From contig CAAGKF010000338.1 of the NCBI GenBank assembly GCA_900770345.1, positions 1 to 9,367 of the forward strand: a stretch of 9,367 nucleotides of DNA, given 5' to 3'. The notes beneath the pieces were generated by a model, which saw nothing but the letters and a program-made list of their open reading frames with translations, was not told where the DNA came from and did no database searches. The translations under genes were made by a program, and so were the position numbers. Shown here piece by piece: positions 5,507-9,367 of this stretch. The DNA comes from Lachnospiraceae bacterium. Lineage in GTDB: Bacteria > Bacillota > Clostridia > Lachnospirales > Lachnospiraceae. The stretch's first letter is position 1. Each line of letters begins with the position of its first letter.

Positions 5507-6300
5507 TGCATCTCCAACGTATGAATGTCCTCGGCGGAAATCTCAAAATCAAGGCTTGCGTTATCCCGCATATGTTCTGGAGTGGAAGCCTTCGGTAGTG
5601 CGGCAAGCCCCAGCTGCAGGATATATTTGACACAAAGCTGCGGAGCCGAAACGCCGTACTTCTTCGCCATGGAAACAATAGCGCTGTTTTTCAGCGCCTC
5701 ACCGTGGGCAATGGGAGAATAGGCTTCCATAGCGATGCCCTGCTTTTGGCAGAAGTTGATCAGTTCCATGGGTGTATTGCCGATATGGGCCAACACCTGA
5801 TTGACCATTGGCTTGATATCGCAGCTTGGAAGCAGACTTTCAAGGTCGTCAATCAGAAAGTTGGAGACACCGATTGCTCTCAGTTTTCCGGCACGGTAGG
5901 CATCTTCAAGCGCCTTCCAGACCGCCTTGTTCTCCTCAAAGTAGCGTTTTTCCCCGCGCCATTCATCCCAGGGCTGTGGGCTGTGTATGATCATCATATC
6001 GAGATAATCAAGGCCCATTTTTTCGAGCGTCTCGTCAATTGATCTTGCAGCGGCTTCATAGGTCTTATGTTCTGCTGCAACCTTGCTCACGACAAAAAGC
6101 GAATCTCTCGAAACACCGCAGTTTCTAACGCCAGCGCCAACACCCGTCTCGTTGAAGTATGCCTGGGCTGTGTCAATGTGGCGATAGCCGATCTCTACGG
6201 CAGCTTTGACAGCAGCCTCCGCTTTATCATCATCAATAAACCAGGTGCCGAAGCCCAGCATCGGCATTTTCACGCCGTTGTTCAAAGTAATGTTATTCAT
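5452..6300 (-). CDS. Aldo/keto reductase (AKR-4), 2,5-diketogluconate reductase-like group
   Basis: This 282-residue AKR5-type reductase begins NNITLNNGVKMPMLGFGTW. The tetrad is Asp43 and Tyr48 (RHIDTAQAYFNE), Lys73 (FVVSKVAAEH) and His106 (MMIIHSPQPW). IGVSNF lies near 142-147 and the cofactor motif ALPKASTPEHMRDN near 235-248. It shares its N-terminal pattern with AKR-3 but differs in the loop after His106, so the two probably have different substrates. The ATG overlaps the stop of the DUF4405-like gene (ATGA), with GGAGG 6 nt upstream, indicating translational coupling. It is the last intact gene of the long leftward operon. Its 3' end lies in the 94-bp repeat. Confidence 0.93.
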   Translation of the reverse strand: MNNITLNNGVKMPMLGFGTWFIDDDKAEAAVKAAVEIGYRHIDTAQAYFNETGVGAGVRNCGVSRDSLFVVSKVAAEHKTYEAAARSIDETLEKMGLDYLDMMIIHSPQPWDEWRGEKRYFEENKAVWKALEDAYRAGKLRAIGVSNFLIDDLESLLPSCDIKPMVNQVLAHIGNTPMELINFCQKQGIAMEAYSPIAHGEALKNSAIVSMAKKYGVSAPQLCVKYILQLGLAALPKASTPEHMRDNASLDFEISAEDIHTLEMHDFKEYGEYRHFPVFSGR

Positions 6301-6989
6301 ACTGTACCTCCGTTAATTGTCTTTTTCTTCATTTTCAGCAGCCTTCCTCCATAGTGAGCAAGGACAATACAAAGCCCCATTAGTGTCAGATAGTCAAGAT
6401 AGAACAAGAGCTTCGACTCATTGAAATCCAGAAAAACAAACTCATTTCTCAGGAGCATATAAGTCAGAAAGTCCCGTCTGATAAATACGAAAACACCGTA
6501 AGCAGCAATTAACGCGGAGAGGAGAAACGCAGCTTCTTTCCGGGGCATCGACGGTGCCATATGAAACGGTTTTGCCGCCATCGTCAGGATCATGTTCCAG
6601 TGCAGTCCAAGATGCAGGCTCATGAGGATATAGCCCCAATAGGCGCCGAGAATATGCAGACGCCGTGCCAGTGCCAAGCCACTCTGAATAGGCAAGAACG
6701 CAAATACATGGCGTGACAGAACGATTCCGCTATACATCAGCGCAAGCATGGCAAGCAGCACCAAGAGGTCAATGCAGAGCATGGTAATACGGGCAGGCGT
6801 ATATCTGCCCATGAACAACCGCTTGTGCCAGTTCAGATTCAAAAGATGGTGCGCGACAAACAGGGCAAACATTCCGGCTCCCACCCACTCGTGCGCCGTG
6901 TCACCCCAAAACTGATAACCCATGAGGAACAGTAGCGACAAGGTCATCAGGTCATCGACGGAGAGTTTGACTGCCAGTTTTGGCTTCAT
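6297..6989 (-). CDS. Membrane protein, DUF4405-like (possible b-type cytochrome)
   Basis: The 230-residue protein is strongly hydrophobic, with about six likely membrane helices (roughly 14-28, 36-52, 68-91, 113-131, 152-170 and 194-211). Histidines lie in or next to helices: His33, His47, His48, His55, His112, His126 and His130. The H-x13-H spacing (112, 126) and the cluster SLHLGLHW resemble haem-ligating helices of cytochrome b561/DUF4405 proteins. It could pass electrons between the membrane pool and the cluster's soluble flavoproteins; this is inference. The start at MKPKLAVKLSV is chosen over a Met 69 nt upstream because it overlaps the CMD-like stop as ATGA and has AGGCGG 7 nt before it. 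Its own stop overlaps AKR-4 in the same way. Confidence 0.82.
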   Translation of the reverse strand: MKPKLAVKLSVDDLMTLSLLFLMGYQFWGDTAHEWVGAGMFALFVAHHLLNLNWHKRLFMGRYTPARITMLCIDLLVLLAMLALMYSGIVLSRHVFAFLPIQSGLALARRLHILGAYWGYILMSLHLGLHWNMILTMAAKPFHMAPSMPRKEAAFLLSALIAAYGVFVFIRRDFLTYMLLRNEFVFLDFNESKLLFYLDYLTLMGLCIVLAHYGGRLLKMKKKTINGGTV

Positions 6990-7672
6990 GACTCTGCCGC
7001 CTTTTGAATACAGCTCACAGCATTCAGACTGCGGGGATAGCCGATGTAGGGCAGGCATTGAGATACCACCCGGACAAGGAAATCCTTGTCGTTGCCCAGG
7101 TTCATGTTTCCTTTGGCATGAGCGATGAGCTGCGGTTCGCAGCCGCCCTGGGCCATGAGGAAGCAGAAGGTGATCATCTCCCGCTGCTTCAGGTCAAGGC
7201 CGGTGCGGGTGTAGAAGTCGCCGAAGCAGTTGGCCGCCAGCCAGCGGTTGATGTGGCCCTTCTTCCACGCCTCTTTCATATGCGCTCCGAAGATCGCAGC
7301 CTGGGCTTCCACGCCCTTTTCCAGCCGATCCTCCATTGTCGTGGTGGCCTGACCGGGCAGGGGCAACGCAATCTCCATCTGCGTAAAGATGTCATTGGCT
7401 GCGTTCAAAAAGGGCAGTATCCGTCCGTAGCCGAGATAATCCGTAGCCTGATAAACGGTCTCCTTGACCATGGCCGGCGTGACGCCGTTTTCCAGCGCTG
7501 CGGGCAGCATTTCCCGAAAGGCGTCTACGCCGCCGCAGCCGATCAAAGTGGACAGGATGGCCAGATAACGGGTGGCTGCGTCGAGCTGCTGGTTTTCTTC
7601 GTTGACCACCTCCTCAAAGGCGAAGTGCTGGAAGCGCTCAGTAAACTCCGGGTCCGTTTTTCTCAGTTCCAT
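6986..7672 (-). CDS. Carboxymuconolactone decarboxylase (CMD) family protein
   Basis: This 228-residue protein appears to contain two CMD/AhpD-like helical repeats. The first (about 25-105) includes RYLAILSTLIGCGGVDAFREM and the second (about 140-215) includes GLDLKQREMITFCFLM, then EPQLIAHAKGNMNLGND. The second matches the typical CMD pattern in which LD-x-K-x-RE and EPQL-x-x-H recur. The family includes gamma-carboxymuconolactone decarboxylases and peroxidase-like AhpD. No AhpD-type C-x-x-C pair is seen, so a thiol peroxidase role is less likely. The start MELRKTDPEF is set by GGAGGG 6 nt upstream; earlier in-frame Met codons lie on or before that site. It lies 13 nt after the flavodoxin and overlaps the next gene by 4 nt. 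Substrate unknown. Confidence 0.88.
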   Translation of the reverse strand: MELRKTDPEFTERFQHFAFEEVVNEENQQLDAATRYLAILSTLIGCGGVDAFREMLPAALENGVTPAMVKETVYQATDYLGYGRILPFLNAANDIFTQMEIALPLPGQATTTMEDRLEKGVEAQAAIFGAHMKEAWKKGHINRWLAANCFGDFYTRTGLDLKQREMITFCFLMAQGGCEPQLIAHAKGNMNLGNDKDFLVRVVSQCLPYIGYPRSLNAVSCIQKAAES

Positions 7673-7685
7673 GATCATCCCTCCG

Positions 7686-8156
7686 TTAAAACGCATTTGC
7701 CCAATCCGCAAGTGCCTTGTCGGATACGCCGTTCATCATTTTTCCGGCTTTCCAATTCGCACCCGGGCAGAGCTTCTTCAGTTCATCCACCGTTCTTCCC
7801 ATGCCGCTGCCGCCGGAGGTGGCAAAAGGAATCAGCGTCTTTCCCGCAAAGTCGTAGCTTTCCACGAAGGTATTGATGATACAGGGTGCAACATACCACC
7901 AGATGGGGAAGCCGATGAACACCGTGTCGTAGTCCGCCATATTGGGAAGCCTTTCGGCAATCTCCGGGCGGGAGGCAGGATCATTCATTTCCACACTGCT
8001 GCGGCTCTTTTTGTCCATCCAGTTCAGGTCAGCGCCGCTGTACAGGACTTTGGGTTTGATCTCAAACAGGTCAGCGCACGCAGCCTTTGCCAGACGCTCA
8101 GCGGCCTTTTTTGTCGTGCCGCTGGCAGAAAAGTAAGCTACCAGTTTCTTGCTCAT
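7686..8156 (-). CDS. Flavodoxin-like FMN protein
   Basis: The 156-residue protein should bind FMN and carry electrons in the cytoplasm. The phosphate-binding loop is clear: VAYFSASGTTKKAAERLA (residues 6-23). The FMN ring-stacking loops are IGFPIWWYVAP (81-91) and ATSGGSGMG (112-120). Length and motifs fit the Flavodoxin_4-type group common in anaerobes rather than long-chain flavodoxins. The start MSKKLVAYF is chosen because it follows GGAGG by 9 nt and begins 1 nt after the cupin stop; the further upstream Met would lie inside the cupin gene. It may be reduced by the flavin reductase or serve the membrane protein of the same operon; this is inference from position. Confidence 0.9.
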   Translation of the reverse strand: MSKKLVAYFSASGTTKKAAERLAKAACADLFEIKPKVLYSGADLNWMDKKSRSSVEMNDPASRPEIAERLPNMADYDTVFIGFPIWWYVAPCIINTFVESYDFAGKTLIPFATSGGSGMGRTVDELKKLCPGANWKAGKMMNGVSDKALADWANAF

Positions 8157-8157
8157 T

Positions 8158-8601
8158 TCATCTTTCCTCCAATTCACTGTATTCTTTCGCTGTCACCGGC
8201 TCGCACCACTCGTTGGAAGTATCCTCGCCGGGAACCTCGACAGCAATATGGGAAAACCAGCTGTCCTTCTTCGCTCCATGCCAGTGCTTAACTTCGGGCG
8301 GAATGGTAATGACCGTACCGGCAGTCAGAGACACCGGCGCTTTGCCCTCCTCCTGATACCAGCCCTCACCGGCGGTGCAGATCAGCATCTGCCCGCCGCC
8401 TTTTTTTGCGTAGTGGATGTGCCAGTTGTTCCGACACCCCGGCTCAAAGGTGACATTTGCCAGGAAAAGCCCGCTTTCCGGCCTCGTCAGCGGGTTCAGA
8501 TACGACTGCCCGATGAAATACCGGGCATAGGCCGTGTTCTCTGCTCCCAGGCCAAACACATTCTGCCGGGCGAATTCTTTTTGATCCATTATTTTCATCA
8601 T
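8158..8601 (-). CDS. Small cupin-domain protein
   Basis: This single-domain cupin has 147 residues. Motif 1 reads NNWHIHYAKKGGGQMLICTAGEG, with metal ligands His61 and His63 and, where most cupins have Glu, Gln71. Motif 2 is AGTVITIPPEVKHWHGA, with His106 as the last ligand. The metal site is probably intact, but the Gln substitution leaves the metal and any enzymatic role open. Small cupins of this type are repeatedly found beside CMD-like and flavodoxin genes, where their role is not settled. The ATG has GAGG 6 nt upstream; Met2 and Met5 are alternative starts. It begins 23 nt after the tautomerase stop. Confidence 0.88.
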   Translation of the reverse strand: MMKIMDQKEFARQNVFGLGAENTAYARYFIGQSYLNPLTRPESGLFLANVTFEPGCRNNWHIHYAKKGGGQMLICTAGEGWYQEEGKAPVSLTAGTVITIPPEVKHWHGAKKDSWFSHIAVEVPGEDTSNEWCEPVTAKEYSELEER

Positions 8602-8624
8602 TGTGATCCTCGTATTCGTTTGTT

Positions 8625-8834
8625 TTACACGCCGGGTTTGACATACAGGATGTCATCCTGGAATTGCTCCATGGACTTCTGCCAGTCCTCCATGGGAATA
8701 TCCTGAACAGACACTGACACGAATTTGGGCTCGATACCCAGTTCTTTGACCAGGAATTCCTGCGTTTTTTGCGCCAGTGCGCGCTTGGTATCTTCATCCC
8801 GTCCGGGGATCATAGTAATTGCTACATGCGGCAT
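8625..8834 (-). CDS. 4-oxalocrotonate tautomerase-like protein
   Basis: The 69-residue protein begins MPHVAITMIPGRDEDTK. After Met removal the N-terminal Pro1 is the catalytic base, and Arg11 lies exactly where 4-oxalocrotonate tautomerase has its substrate-binding arginine. The family converts enol to keto forms of small acids; most members act as oligomers. The ATG overlaps the flavin reductase stop by one base (TAATG), with GGGGGAA 5-6 nt upstream. An in-frame Met 30 nt upstream would bury the proline and is rejected. It is slightly longer than the classical 62-residue enzyme because of the C-terminal tail. Substrate unknown. Confidence 0.9.
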   Translation of the reverse strand: MPHVAITMIPGRDEDTKRALAQKTQEFLVKELGIEPKFVSVSVQDIPMEDWQKSMEQFQDDILYVKPGV

Positions 8835-9367
8835 TACACTTCCCCCTTTCCCATGCTCATGCACTGGCCCAGCACTTCGCCCGTTTTCAGATACTGATAA
8901 GTGGGCATCTCAAACAGCACCGGCTTGAGGACGCTGTAATCCAGTCTGCCGCTATTATCCAGCACGGATTCCTCCGCATAGGTGGCCGCGATCTTGCAGA
9001 TGAAGCTCTCAAAGCCTTCCGTCTTGTAGACATCCTCAACCGTGCAGGCCATGGAAACAGGGGCAACGTCAATGATCGGTACGCCGCCATCTGCGATGTG
9101 ATGGGCAAACAGCTTGGATTTATCTTCGTTTGCCCCGCTGACGCACCCTGCGAAGTCGGCCTCTTTGAGCATGGTTTCATCCACGATGTTGATAGACAGG
9201 GTTTTCATAACGCGGATGCCCTGATTGGAGTAGTGGCTGTCGCTCATGCTCACCATCACCCGGTCATGGCCGATGATGCCCAGATGCCCCACCAGAGTCC
9301 AGTTGGGGTTCCCGTTTACCATGGTGCCGACCACCACCAGCGGGGTGGGATACAGCGCCAGTTTGGC
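8834..9367 (-). CDS. Flavin reductase-like FMN-binding split-barrel protein (5' end outside the window)
   Basis: The frame is open to the window edge, so the N-terminus is missing; about 177 residues are visible. The visible start, AKLALYPTPLVVVGT, followed by NGNPNWTLVGHLGIIG and the later segment SINIVDETMLKEADFAGCVSG, matches the flavin reductase/FMN-binding split-barrel family, usually about 190 residues. An internal GTG (9337) could be mistaken for the start, but the upstream residues fit the family too well. The protein probably binds FMN and either reduces flavin with NAD(P)H or uses it in catalysis. It is the first visible gene of the leftward operon and ends in a one-base overlap with the tautomerase. 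The operon promoter lies beyond the window. Confidence 0.88.
   Translation of the reverse strand, partial: AKLALYPTPLVVVGTMVNGNPNWTLVGHLGIIGHDRVMVSMSDSHYSNQGIRVMKTLSINIVDETMLKEADFAGCVSGANEDKSKLFAHHIADGGVPIIDVAPVSMACTVEDVYKTEGFESFICKIAATYAEESVLDNSGRLDYSVLKPVLFEMPTYQYLKTGEVLGQCMSMGKGEV

Noticed and set aside
7004..8706. Long + strand open frames (7004-7876, 7572-8291, 8149-8706) opposite the CMD-like, flavodoxin and cupin genes
   Set aside because: Each crosses the boundaries of well-supported - strand genes that have Shine-Dalgarno sites and family motifs. These are composition shadows.

Overview
The window looks like chromosomal or integrative-element DNA from a gut-type Clostridia (Lachnospiraceae/Oscillospiraceae-like Firmicutes). 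The evidence is strong purine-rich Shine-Dalgarno sites, moderate GC, Firmicutes-type protein families, and a sporulation-like sigma-70 protein of the kind carried on Tn1549-like conjugative elements. The species cannot be named from the sequence alone.

Layout. (1) 1-1120: a short sigma-70-like protein on the + strand, its strong terminator, then about 300 bp of non-coding DNA packed with inverted repeats. This region resembles a transfer-origin or structured-RNA region of an integrative element. (2) 1121-2203: a leftward terminator and an aldo/keto reductase (here AKR-1) on the - strand. (3) 2295-5412: a module with a leftward operon AKR-3 > NAD(P)-binding NmrA/SDR-like protein > AKR-2, and a divergent MerR-family regulator on the + strand. 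Between AKR-3 and merR lies a textbook MerR promoter: -35 and -10 boxes 19 bp apart with a 19-bp palindrome over the spacer. (4) 5452-9367: a tight leftward operon, in transcription order flavin reductase (cut by the window edge) > 4-oxalocrotonate tautomerase-like > cupin > flavodoxin > carboxymuconolactone decarboxylase (CMD)-like > DUF4405-type membrane protein > AKR-4. Several of its junctions overlap (TAATG, ATGA, ATGA).

The most informative structural signal is a 94-bp imperfect direct repeat (2201-2294 and 5413-5506, 87 of 94 identical by hand alignment) that brackets the regulator/AKR module. Each copy carries the last codons of an AKR-4-type gene, a 36-nt spacer with a Shine-Dalgarno site, and an ATG. 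The right copy belongs to intact AKR-4 but its ATG opens only a 13-codon peptide. The left copy keeps only the last 17 codons of an AKR-4-like gene but its ATG starts intact AKR-1. The simplest reading is that AKR-4 and AKR-1 were once adjacent in one operon, and that the 3.1-kb module now splits them.

Taken together, the window encodes four aldo/keto reductases, two flavin-linked redox proteins, a possible haem-type membrane protein, a tautomerase, a CMD-like protein and a cupin. One promoter is controlled by a MerR-family protein with a cysteine where aldehyde/electrophile sensors of the AdhR/NmlR group have theirs. A carbonyl or electrophile detoxification or reduction island, possibly cargo of an integrative element, is a reasonable inference. 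No substrate can be assigned from sequence.
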